Shown: in pieces, positions 54,301 to 60,410 of the stretch
How the letters are laid out: every line of letters begins with the position of its first letter
How positions within the stretch are numbered: position 1 is the stretch's first letter
Assembly: GCA_945885475.1 (NCBI GenBank)
Contig: CAMCYR010000014.1
Span: forward strand, 1 to 60,410
From: Chitinophaga pinensis
GTDB taxonomy: Bacteria; Bacteroidota; Bacteroidia; 2-12-FULL-35-15
Length of the DNA stretch: 60,410 nt
Direction: 5' to 3'
The notes under the pieces: model-generated
What the model was told of the DNA's origin: nothing
The model's database searches: none
Seen by the model: the letters and a program-made list of their open reading frames with translations, nothing else
Program-made: the position numbers and the translations under genes

Positions 54301-54831
54301 ACAATTATCGCTTCAAGGTATGGCACAACCTTAGCTGCAAATACTATTTATAAAGATACGGTCTCTTTGGTAGATGGATGTTATACGTTTGAGTTAACCG
54401 ACTCGGGTGAAGATGGTTTATCCTTCTGGGCAAATACTGCTCAGGGTACTGGTTATTTACGTTTCAAAAAGGTGACTCCTGCAACGGTTATAAAAACATT
54501 TGGTGCTGATTTTGGCGGACAAATTTATCAGCAATTTACTGTTGGATTAACGAGCGGTGTTGACGATTATATTCTGACTGAAAATACGACCTTGAACGTA
54601 TATCCAAATCCAACGGATGGTCATGTTTTTATTGATATCAATATGACCTCGAAGGAAAATGGTGCCGTTGTGATTTATGATGTTCTTGGAAAAAGTGTTT
54701 TTAATTATGAATTCAAAAATCTGACTGCTGAAAGTATTGAAGCAGATCTATCTCATTTGCAAAGTGGCGTGTACTTCGTTACTTTTAAATCTGGCAAAGA
54801 GGTGATAACAAAAAAGTTGATGATCAGATAA
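51394..54831 (+). CDS. PNGase F-type amidase fused to LamG domain and Por-type T9SS signal
   Basis: A 1145-residue exported protein. A PNGase F N-terminal domain region begins after the signal peptide (about residues 1-19) with ACGEWDYLTYTYLYDHTG (about 68-86), the Asp in GEWD being the expected catalytic Asp. A LamG-type domain (about 300-480, with DAGFAGTSYDRINKAAITAE and YEGKIDEFAVFN) is inserted. The C-terminal PNGase F domain has ITGHGMDTPENCAEFC (about 715) and NPLYPQGGTWVYDRSNWCPG (about 755-775). The Por-type (type A) C-terminal domain ends in LNVYPNPTDGHVFID and GVYFVTFKSGKEVITKKLMI. It should cleave N-glycans from glycoproteins outside the cell. Confidence 0.92.
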   Translation: MKKILFLTFSLLFFNSIDAAANPGDTVVVQTFAFGTPQNAWFVFPSDTTRFEKILMKYTLKCNPAQSPACGEWDYLTYTYLYDHTGLLDSSLVHQPIYNVNGASPDSIMYMNTPSYSYDANWQYNAVHIDTSSLNTFSVGAGTTNNTFPFGASAPVSRTQYLWKASEISAAGMTAGNITGLQFYLQSLGAQMQNMTIKIKAVALDSLDQATFNNSGFTNVYSQNTQFALLGWNSLQLTTPFNWDGISNLLIDITYQNTATALDNVVAASTTSFNSGLTNSGTDRVASFHTYGYVEVPMNTNLVAIDSFVTVAFWCFGSPAMPMNSTAFEAVDSLGNRLLNSHLPWSDSNVYWDAGFAGTSYDRINKAAITAEIKGQWNYWTFTKNVATGSMKVYLNGLLWHSGTAKVKPMNGIKTFKIGRGNWGGSQTYEGKIDEFAVFNVELDATTIQLSMNKQIDVLHPNYANLALYYQCDDGNYSTFADAAPGIHPNASLVSVDNPLKAASEISTNFSQTTLRPNITFEQGVFTTLIDSTLIVDSTMNAPVQIVMYADSTSNPGVATDSLTVWPSYYNNYIFNAAGVAIDSSLVAPDSTLHMVYYDWYRKFPQILRYELARYITPYGNGLSLGSGWTWTFDVSDYRTLLADSVHLAAGNWQELLDVKFLMIEGTPPRDVVGIQNLWNGGFNYGVPGDPIDNYLPALIRNIPVNAFSTRWKSRITGHGMDTPENCAEFCAKTHYFKVNGVQQFSKLVWRDNCDVNPLYPQGGTWVYDRSNWCPGAEVWTYDWELTPFTTPGGTVSLDHDVQAYTHTGGWDYYQIEDQLVSYSAPNFTLDAAIEDILSPSKDQMWMRYNPVCTSPIIKIKNTGSTTLTSLTITYGMNGATPSVYNWTGSLKFMEIATVTLGTFNWATGATDFTVTLSNPNGGADQYAYNNTKVNKYTYPVVMPSQFVIEFRTNNRPYENLYTLKDDAGTIIASRYGTTLAANTIYKDTVSLVDGCYTFELTDSGEDGLSFWANTAQGTGYLRFKKVTPATVIKTFGADFGGQIYQQFTVGLTSGVDDYILTENTTLNVYPNPTDGHVFIDINMTSKENGAVVIYDVLGKSVFNYEFKNLTAESIEADLSHLQSGVYFVTFKSGKEVITKKLMIR

Positions 54832-54849
54832 TTCATGATAGCTCATTCA

Positions 54850-54884
54850 AAAAATGCCCCTTTGAAAAAAGGGGCATTTTTTTG
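54850..54884 (+). terminator. Terminator after the PNGase F gene
   Basis: ATGCCCCTTT pairs with AAAGGGGCAT across a GAA loop, flanked by A and T runs. It is 18 bases after the stop codon and very strong. Confidence 0.93.
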
Positions 54885-55024
54885 CGCCATTCTACAGTAA
54901 ATACTACTTATTATTTTTGTAAAAAAGAATCAGAAAAAAATAGACACAGGTGCTCTGATATTTAGTTTTGCCTCTAATCTTTTGTTACCAATTCAGGATG
55001 ATTTTTTTTAGTGCTGCTGTTTTT

Positions 55025-55231
55025 TTAACGTTTCTTTTTCCTGAAAGCAAAAATACAGGCGACAATCGAGAAGGCTAAAAAAAATAAAGAAATGATCAAA
55101 TTGATTATGCCCGGTTTTATCCCCGGATGCTCAGTCCCCCATTCCGTGTAGTAAGTGATATCAATAATCGCAAAGCTTAATAAGAACGATGCGAAACTCA
55201 AAACCATTCCGATGATCGATAAGGCTTTCAT
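55025..55231 (-). CDS. Small membrane protein downstream of fumarylacetoacetase
   Basis: A 68-residue protein when started at the ATG at 55231 (MKALSIIGMVLSFASFLLSF); a longer frame exists but runs into the end of the upstream gene. Two hydrophobic helices separated by a short loop with ITYYTEWGTEHPGIKPG, and a basic tail (FAFRKKKR). It resembles DUF4190-type small membrane proteins. The start lies four bases from the fumarylacetoacetase stop, so it is translated from the same message. Function is unknown. Confidence 0.7.
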   Translation of the reverse strand: MKALSIIGMVLSFASFLLSFAIIDITYYTEWGTEHPGIKPGIINLIISLFFLAFSIVACIFAFRKKKR

Positions 55232-55235
55232 CGAA

Positions 55236-56507
55236 TTACAGAGCAGGTAGAATTTTTCCTTTCGCTTCTCCAAAACCGATACGAAGTCCCTCTTTTTCGC
55301 AGTATCCGCGAATGATCACACTGTCGTTATCGTTTATGAATTTACGTTCCGTAGCATCCGACATCTTTACAGGTTTCGTTCCTCTCCAGGAGATTTCTAA
55401 CATCGATCCGTATGAATCCGGAGTAGGACCGCTGATTGTTCCGGAAGCCATCATGTCGCCGACATTGATGTTGCAGCCGTTTATGGTGTGGTGTGCTAAT
55501 TGTTGTTCCATTGTCCAGTACATAAACTTGTAATTGGATTGCGATACAAGGTTCTCTTCACCTTTGTCGGGTTGAATGAAAACGTCCAGATGTATATCAA
55601 TGTTTTTATCACCGCTGTATTCCAGATAGGGTAAAACTTTTGGATCTTGGGTGTATCCGGGCACACGGAATGGCTCCAGCGCATCCATCGTAACCACCCA
55701 TGGTGATACCGTTGATGCAAAATTCTTCGATAGGAATGGTCCGAGTGGAATATATTCCCATGTTTGAATATCTCTTGCGCTCCAATCGTTGAACAATACC
55801 ATTCCGAAAATGTGTTCTTCGGCTCCGGAAGTGCTGACACTTTCTCCGAGTTTTGTTTCTTTTCCGATTATGAATGCCGTTTCCAATTCAAAGTCCAGTA
55901 GACGGCATGGACCAAAAACGGGCGGTTCATTTTCATTGGGCTTTGTTTGTCCTTTCGGGCGGTGAATTTCTGTTCCTGATATCACGATCGAAGAAGCTCT
56001 GCCATGATAACCTACAGGTAAATGTTTCCAGTTCGGCAACAAAGCATTGCTCGGATCGCGGAACATCGTTCCAACATTTGTTGCATGATCGATGCTGGAA
56101 TAAAAATCGGTATAATCACCAACTCTTACAGGCAGTTGCATTTGCACATTACTGATGGATTGAAATACTTTTGCTCGCGCTTCTTTATTGTCGCGAAGAT
56201 CAGGGGTGTGTTCATTTAATAAATGCGAAATTAATTCACGCACAGCAGCGGTTGTTGCTTTTCCTAAAGCAATAAAATCATTCAGATATTGGTTCGTAAA
56301 AATCGAATTGTCAATTTTTAGCTTGTCCAAAAAGCCCAGCTTGTTTAAAATAGCTAGGTCCAACACCTGGTCGCCAATAGCAATACCAACACGCGGACTC
56401 GAACTTTGTGTTTTGAAAATACCGAAAGGTAAATTTTGTATCGGGAAATCGCTGTTAGGCTGAACTTCTATCCAGGATTTCAATGAAGGGTCGTTTGCTT
56501 TTATCAT
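55236..56507 (-). CDS. fahA: Fumarylacetoacetase
   Basis: A 423-residue enzyme that hydrolyses fumarylacetoacetate to fumarate and acetoacetate, the last step of tyrosine and homogentisate catabolism. The N-terminal SH3-like segment (NLPFGIFKTQSSSPRVGVAIG-type, here FGIFKTQSSSPRVGIAIG) and the catalytic part with VGDYTDFYSSIDHATNVGTMFR, DFELETAFIIGKETKLGE, FNDWSARDIQTWEY and GDMMASGTISGP are the FAH signature. Length matches the family. No other homogentisate genes are in the window; the only partner is the small membrane protein after it. Very secure. Confidence 0.97.
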   Translation of the reverse strand: MIKANDPSLKSWIEVQPNSDFPIQNLPFGIFKTQSSSPRVGIAIGDQVLDLAILNKLGFLDKLKIDNSIFTNQYLNDFIALGKATTAAVRELISHLLNEHTPDLRDNKEARAKVFQSISNVQMQLPVRVGDYTDFYSSIDHATNVGTMFRDPSNALLPNWKHLPVGYHGRASSIVISGTEIHRPKGQTKPNENEPPVFGPCRLLDFELETAFIIGKETKLGESVSTSGAEEHIFGMVLFNDWSARDIQTWEYIPLGPFLSKNFASTVSPWVVTMDALEPFRVPGYTQDPKVLPYLEYSGDKNIDIHLDVFIQPDKGEENLVSQSNYKFMYWTMEQQLAHHTINGCNINVGDMMASGTISGPTPDSYGSMLEISWRGTKPVKMSDATERKFINDNDSVIIRGYCEKEGLRIGFGEAKGKILPAL

Positions 56508-56825
56508 AATTTTGAATTGAGAGCAGCAAAAGTAAGTATTTTTTATAGTACTTATGATTTGTTACTTAATTAAGTAAATCGGAATTTCATCGCAAATCCC
56601 TGATTCCTCCATTGAGGTAGATCCTGTTTCTTTTAATTACTTTTACCTTGTATCTTTTTAGGAAATAAAGTTTAAGAAGAGTATCTATGTTGCCGAAAGG
56701 GGCTCCTGGGATCAAAAATGTTAAATTTGTGCGCGTAGCATACAGTATGCCGATAAAATTTCAAATGAATCGGTATCTTTTTTAAATATTGACGTTATAA
56801 GGGTATTGAAATGCAAAAATAGTAT
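56508..56825. other. Intergenic region with a palindrome upstream of the ECF sigma gene
   Basis: Between the divergent fahA and sigma genes. TAAATTTG at 56722-56729 resembles a -7 box but has no -33 partner at the right distance. GCATAC-A-GTATGC at 56738-56750 is a perfect palindrome whose left half belongs to CGTAGCATAC (56734-56743), repeated before the next gene. No gene is visible. Confidence 0.55.
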
Positions 56826-57389
56826 ATGATCGAAACATCAAAATATCATGCAACGCAAAACGACTTAGTCGCAGAACAGGCTATGGTAGAGGCTTCCCAA
56901 AAGGAGCCTTCAAAGTTTGCTGGTTTGTATGATGCGTATTATGAACAGATCTTCAGATATATTTATCAGCGTGTAGACGATAAAGAACAAGCATTTGATG
57001 CGACACAGCAGGTTTTTATCAAAGCATTGGAAAGCATACATAAATATGAGTTTCGTGGTGTGCCTTTTGCTTCTTGGTTATACCGTATTGCATCCAGTGA
57101 AGTAAATAATGTTTACCGGGCACAAAAGCAGCGTACCGTAAATATCGATTCGCTCGGCGTATACGGAATGATCGAGGAGATGGAAGAAACAAAGATCGAT
57201 CACTACCATGATAAAATTGTGGACATTATCGGGAATGAACTTCCAGAAGATGAATTAAAGTTAATTGAAATGCGCTTTTTTGAAAAACGTTCTTTTAAGG
57301 AGATAGGTCTTTTATTAGAAATTACAGAGAACAATGCAAAAGTGAAGACCTACAGAATACTTGAGAAGCTGAAGAAAATAATAAAGTAA
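56826..57389 (+). CDS. ECF-type RNA polymerase sigma factor
   Basis: A 187-residue sigma-70 family protein of the extracytoplasmic-function type. Region 2 is GLYDAYYEQIFRYIYQRVDD and FDATQQVFIKALESI (about residues 36-80), with SWLYRIASSEVNNVYR after it; region 4 is LPEDELKLIEMRFFEKRSFKEIG, then LLEITENNAKVKTYRILEKL (about residues 140-187), the helix-turn-helix that reads the -35 element. Region 3 is absent as usual. The next gene encodes a membrane-anchored protein that might act as its anti-sigma partner or target. The CGTAGCATAC motif in both upstream regions may be linked to this sigma. Confidence 0.93.
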   Translation: MIETSKYHATQNDLVAEQAMVEASQKEPSKFAGLYDAYYEQIFRYIYQRVDDKEQAFDATQQVFIKALESIHKYEFRGVPFASWLYRIASSEVNNVYRAQKQRTVNIDSLGVYGMIEEMEETKIDHYHDKIVDIIGNELPEDELKLIEMRFFEKRSFKEIGLLLEITENNAKVKTYRILEKLKKIIK

Positions 57390-57557
57390 ATGGAATTATG
57401 AATTAAAACTAAAATAGCATAGAGAGCGTAATTCCCTTTTCTGCGATGGGGCAGACAATGAAGCAAGCTGTAAGTATGCTAGTACTTAAACTGAAATAGC
57501 AATGACGTTTTAAACGTAGCATACGAAAACTAAAAATTAGAAATAATAAAAAAACAA

Positions 57558-59270
57558 ATGAACCGAAAAGTGAATTTAAACCGACCAAAGATTAGCTCAG
57601 AAGAAATTCTTAAGCGTAAAAACTTTGATTCGGTTTTAAAACAGAGTGTCCTCAGTGGAGCAAAACCTTTTTTTAAGAAACCCTGGTTCCTTTCTGGAGT
57701 TGTAGCGCTGACCGTCGCACTTGTTGGAACCGTTTTGCTGACAACTAAAAATACAAAATCAGATCAGCCGCTTGTCAATTCATCCGCGCAAGTCGCAGAT
57801 AGTGTTGCTTTACAAGCTTTTTATAAATCTGAAGAAGCAAAACCTTGTATCAGTCCACCGATTGAAGGGTTGAACGTAAGGTATACCACTTATAAGGTGA
57901 TTGCAGAAAAGGGTGCAACGTTAAATTACAAAACAGGTTCTGTAATTACGATTCCTAAAAACGCATTTGTTGACGAAAAGGGTAAGGCCTTAAATGGAGA
58001 AGTAGAATTTTTATACCGTGAATTTCATGATGCTGCTGATTTTTTTGTGTCCGGTATTCCAATGACCTATGATAGTGCCGGAATTAAATATCAGTTTGAA
58101 TCTGCGGGAATGATTGAGGTTTTGGCGTATCAAAATGGAAAACAAGTAAACATCGCTCCCAAAAAAGAAATTTCCTTTGAAATGGTATCTGATCAAAATG
58201 GCGCTCAATACAATTTTTATAAGTTAGATACGCTTAAAAATAACTGGACTTGTCTCGGGAAAGATAAAGTGAAACCGTCTTCCGTAGCCACTAAAAATAA
58301 GCTGTCTGAAACAATTGAAATAACGAAGCTGGAAGAAACGCCAGAATATATAAACCTAGAAGTAAAAAAGGTAGAAGCAAAAAAAGAAAAGGAAGCGGAC
58401 TTGGTCTCGCTCCCTCAGCCTGCAAAAGAACCTTTGAAACCTGCTCCTTATAAAAAGGGAAAATATACCTTTAATATCGAGGTGGATGCGAATGAGTTTC
58501 CAGAATTAACGGTTTATAAAGGTTTGTTATTTGAGGTCGGTGACGAAAATAAAAATTTTAATAAATCGATGTACGACATAATATGGGATGAAGCCACAAT
58601 TAAAGAAGGTGCAATTGCAGGGCTGAATTACAACCTGACATTGCTGAAAGGATTGAAGAAATACGATTTGGTTGTTTATCCTGTTTTTGAGGGGAAAAAT
58701 TATGAAAAGGCCATGCTTAGTTATCAGGAAAAATTTAATAAATATAAATCGACTCTTGATAAACGGATTGTGGAAGAAAAACGTATTGAAGAAGTTTATC
58801 AGGCAAAAATAGTTGCTTTTAAGGCGAAACAAGAAGCTTTGCTGAAAGCGAATAGGGAACGAATGGACAAGTTGTATAAGGAAATGGAAACGGCAGAAAA
58901 AGTGATACGGATGTTTTCTGTAAGTAGTTTTGGTGTTTTTAATTGCGACCATCCCAGTGTATATCCAACAGGTGTTGTGTGTTCTGCAAGCCTTAAAAAT
59001 GATTTGAATAAAAAACTAATGTGCTACGATGTGTATTTGGTGGACAAAGAAAAAAACGGATTGTTTACCTTTACTAAAAACCCCGTTACACGATTGTCAT
59101 TCAATCCGAAATCTAAAAATATGCTTTGGACCGTTGAGAGTGGAGTGCTTTATTGGTTGAAGCCGGAGCAGTTTAGTTCCATTACAGGTGCTGCAAAAGA
59201 GTTGGTGTTGAACAAAGTAAATCAAAAGTTTGAAACGGTAGAGGAGATGAAAGCCTATTTTAATTTTTGA
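57558..59270 (+). CDS. Membrane-anchored protein with ZU5-like and coiled-coil regions, unknown function
   Basis: A 570-residue protein that I cannot assign to a named family. A basic cytoplasmic segment (residues 1-44, ISSEEILKRKNFDSVLKQ) precedes one transmembrane helix (about 47-66, WFLSGVVALTVALVGTVLLT), so most of the protein is outside the cytoplasm. Residues about 105-205 hold a ZU5-like beta domain: GATLNYKTGSVITIPKNAF, then GEVEFLYREFHDAADFFVSG. Residues about 420-450 form a charged coiled coil. Its place after an ECF sigma gene, with a basic N-terminus, leaves open an anti-sigma or sigma-dependent role. The same CGTAGCATAC motif lies 34 bases before the start. Confidence 0.8.
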   Translation: MNRKVNLNRPKISSEEILKRKNFDSVLKQSVLSGAKPFFKKPWFLSGVVALTVALVGTVLLTTKNTKSDQPLVNSSAQVADSVALQAFYKSEEAKPCISPPIEGLNVRYTTYKVIAEKGATLNYKTGSVITIPKNAFVDEKGKALNGEVEFLYREFHDAADFFVSGIPMTYDSAGIKYQFESAGMIEVLAYQNGKQVNIAPKKEISFEMVSDQNGAQYNFYKLDTLKNNWTCLGKDKVKPSSVATKNKLSETIEITKLEETPEYINLEVKKVEAKKEKEADLVSLPQPAKEPLKPAPYKKGKYTFNIEVDANEFPELTVYKGLLFEVGDENKNFNKSMYDIIWDEATIKEGAIAGLNYNLTLLKGLKKYDLVVYPVFEGKNYEKAMLSYQEKFNKYKSTLDKRIVEEKRIEEVYQAKIVAFKAKQEALLKANRERMDKLYKEMETAEKVIRMFSVSSFGVFNCDHPSVYPTGVVCSASLKNDLNKKLMCYDVYLVDKEKNGLFTFTKNPVTRLSFNPKSKNMLWTVESGVLYWLKPEQFSSITGAAKELVLNKVNQKFETVEEMKAYFNF

Positions 59271-59289
59271 TAATAGAATTGGGAAGCTT

Positions 59290-59607
59290 GTCATTTCGAG
59301 CAGTGCAACTGTCATTTCGAGCGTAGTCGAGAAACAACTGTCATTTCGAGCAGTGCTACTGTCAAGAGAAAGGTTTAAATGTCGAAATTCAATAGATAAT
59401 GTCACTTCGAGTAATTCCGACAAAAGGAGGAATGTATCGAGAAGCGTTCTCGATACGCTTTACTCCGTTCCGCTACTCGAACTGACAAATCGATTGTCAT
59501 TTCGATCGGAGTCGAGAACAAGATGAATATAAGTAAGAAAAGTGTTTGTCCTAAGTCATTTCGAGCGGAGTCGAGAAACAACTGTCCTTTCGAGCGGAGT
59601 CGAGAAA
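59290..59607. repeat. Cluster of dispersed GTCATTTCGAGC repeats
   Basis: Seven copies of a palindromic unit related to GTCATTTCGAGCGGAGTCGA. Copies begin near 59290, 59311, 59340, 59401, 59496, 59555 and 59584, some shortened (GTCATTTCGAGCAGTG). A further palindrome, GTATCGAGAA-GCG-TTCTCGATAC, spans 59434-59456. This unit is a known class of intergenic dispersed repeat in Bacteroidota genomes. The last copy ends nine bases before the ATG of the secreted protein at 59617, so it lies in that gene's leader. Irregular spacing separates it from a CRISPR array. Confidence 0.9.
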
Positions 59608-59616
59608 AAAAACATT

Positions 59617-60237
59617 ATGAATAATACAATCAAAAAATATTTTCTTTTTCTTTTTCTTTTTTCACCGTATTTTGTGTTTTCACAAACAGATACAACGCAG
59701 CTACGTGGCACAATAAAAATTGTAAAAGTTAAAGATGCTGAAGTATATGTAAAAGCGATTTGTAATTTTAATAGGTACAATGTTGTTGAAAGCAAAGACG
59801 CCATGATCAATGTTGAAAAATACCAGCCATTCCCTGTAGTAGAAGGGTATGCATCTCCTTTTAATTATAATACGTATTTCAACGCTTGCTTCAGTAAAAA
59901 AGTGATTGACATGAAAGGTAAAACCAAGGATACGGTCGTGATGGAACTGAAAATTCTGGAGAATGGTAAAGTATATATAAAGGACAAAAGTCCGACCATG
60001 ATGGTAAAAGGTGTTCCTGCAACTTACGACAATAAAACAGGAACCTACGAGTTGAATAATTTACATTTGAATTGTTTGAAATTCATAAAGCAAATTGATA
60101 AGTGGATTCCCGGGTACGTTATTCTTCCTAAAAAAGATAAGTTCAGAGGGGAAGTGGTTGTCAAACCAAACAAAAAAAATGTAGATGTAAGCGGAACAAT
60201 TACTCTATTGTTTTCTACTATACCTTTCGAAGATTAA
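59617..60237 (+). CDS. Secreted protein, possibly with a TonB C-terminal-like domain
   Basis: A 206-residue protein starting at the ATG at 59617 (MNNTIKKYFLFLFLFSPYF); the longer frame reads through the upstream repeats and is not credible. Signal peptide to about residue 22 (VFSQ), then a small domain. The middle and end (VVMELKILENGKVYIKD and CLKFIKQIDKWIPGYVILP) resemble the beta-alpha-beta arrangement of TonB-like C-terminal domains of Bacteroidota, where a WxPa motif follows an amphipathic helix. That is a weak pattern match only. It is next to the sigma/unknown pair and the IS-like end. Function not known. Confidence 0.7.
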   Translation: MNNTIKKYFLFLFLFSPYFVFSQTDTTQLRGTIKIVKVKDAEVYVKAICNFNRYNVVESKDAMINVEKYQPFPVVEGYASPFNYNTYFNACFSKKVIDMKGKTKDTVVMELKILENGKVYIKDKSPTMMVKGVPATYDNKTGTYELNNLHLNCLKFIKQIDKWIPGYVILPKKDKFRGEVVVKPNKKNVDVSGTITLLFSTIPFED

Positions 60238-60261
60238 ATTTATGGTTTTATTGATTTGCTT

Positions 60262-60410
60262 GAGGGTGTAAATAATTTTGTGTAAAGATAGATTGTATTA
60301 GATTAAATAAAATTTATTAATTTAATCTATACAAACATGAAAGAGAAAAAAGAACCCAATCCAATGCAGCAACTCGCAACTGAGTTGTTCAGCAAAGTCA
60401 AGAACACATC
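60262..60410 (+). mobile_element. Putative left end of an IS256-type insertion sequence
   Basis: GAGGGTGTAAATAATTTTGT, then GTAAA (60262-60286), resembles the terminal inverted repeats of IS256-family elements, which contain an AATTTTGTGTAAA-type core. A start codon follows at 60337. The element is truncated by the window edge, so the right end and target-site duplication cannot be examined. Confidence 0.5.
60337..60410 (+). CDS. 5' fragment of a putative transposase
   Basis: The open frame begins MKEKKEPNPMQQLATELFSK and runs to the window edge (24 complete codons). Its N-terminus is polar and lysine-rich, and the NPMQQLATELFS helix is plausible for the N-terminal segment of a mutator-type (IS256) transposase. 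With so few residues the assignment relies on the upstream inverted-repeat-like sequence. Confidence 0.45.
   Translation, partial: MKEKKEPNPMQQLATELFSKVKNT

Noticed and set aside
59290-59607. Closely spaced short repeats suggestive of a CRISPR array
   Set aside because: Spacing between copies is irregular (about 21 to 95 bases), the unit is palindromic and degenerate, and no cas genes are visible. It matches a known dispersed repeat type.
59542-59616. N-terminal extension of the secreted protein through the repeat units
   Set aside because: The extension (SHFERSRETTV) is translated repeat sequence; the ATG at 59617 gives a proper signal peptide.

Overview
The window is a stretch of low-GC chromosome from a member of the Bacteroidota. 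The main evidence is four very large secreted proteins with type IX secretion (T9SS) C-terminal sorting domains (three gliding-type, one Por-type). Supporting signs are a TonB-dependent receptor paired with a DUF4249 lipoprotein, promoters of the Bacteroidota form TTTG-N19-TAnnTTTG, and the dispersed GTCATTTCGAGCGGAGTCGA intergenic repeat. I cannot fix the genus. I see no rRNA, tRNA or CRISPR array.

Layout. 1-5.9 kb: the 3' end of dnaK, a TspO-family protein, a polytopic membrane protein, a lipoprotein hydrolase, a cold-shock protein, a MORN/YwqK-like protein and thioredoxin reductase. 6.0-9.4 kb: DUF4249 lipoprotein and TonB-dependent receptor. 9.6-16.9 kb: a GPH-type transporter convergent with a six-gene minus-strand operon (desaturase, DUF1295, CFA-like methyltransferase, flavin amine-oxidase-like protein, DUF1365, second CFA synthase) that looks like a membrane fatty-acid modification pathway. 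17-20 kb: universal stress protein, cation/proton antiporter and miaE in one tight operon, then a thioesterase. 20.3-24.3 kb: surface polysaccharide genes (FlaA1/CapD-type dehydratase, methyltransferase, glycosyltransferase). 24.4-28.2 kb: gcvT, comB-like phosphatase, secreted zinc phospholipase/nuclease-like protein, WD40 propeller. 28.5-33.3 kb: htpG, then lemA with two TPM-domain proteins and a TerB/DnaJ protein.

33.6-54.8 kb is a surface and secretion region. It holds two adjacent gliding-type T9SS proteins sharing an Ig-like repeat (one also carries a strict 249-bp tandem repeat), a GNAT protein, a DUF885 metallopeptidase-like lipoprotein, a prolyl oligopeptidase, a third gliding-type T9SS protein with propeller and PKD repeats, and a PNGase F-type amidase fused to LamG and a T9SS signal. 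55-60.4 kb: fumarylacetoacetase with a small membrane protein, an ECF sigma factor followed by a membrane-anchored protein of unknown function, a cluster of dispersed repeats, a small secreted protein, and what looks like the left end of an IS256-type element cut by the window edge.

The observations most worth follow-up are four. First, a composite promoter block of about 50 bp, with identical internal spacing, lies upstream of both htpG and lemA; it has a sigma-54-like -24/-12 pair and a GAC-N7-GTC inverted repeat. Second is the six-gene lipid-modification operon. Third are the homogenised 249-bp repeats in a T9SS surface protein. Fourth is a CGTAGCATAC motif repeated upstream of the ECF sigma gene and its neighbour. 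All functions are inferred from reading the sequence; no searches were run.
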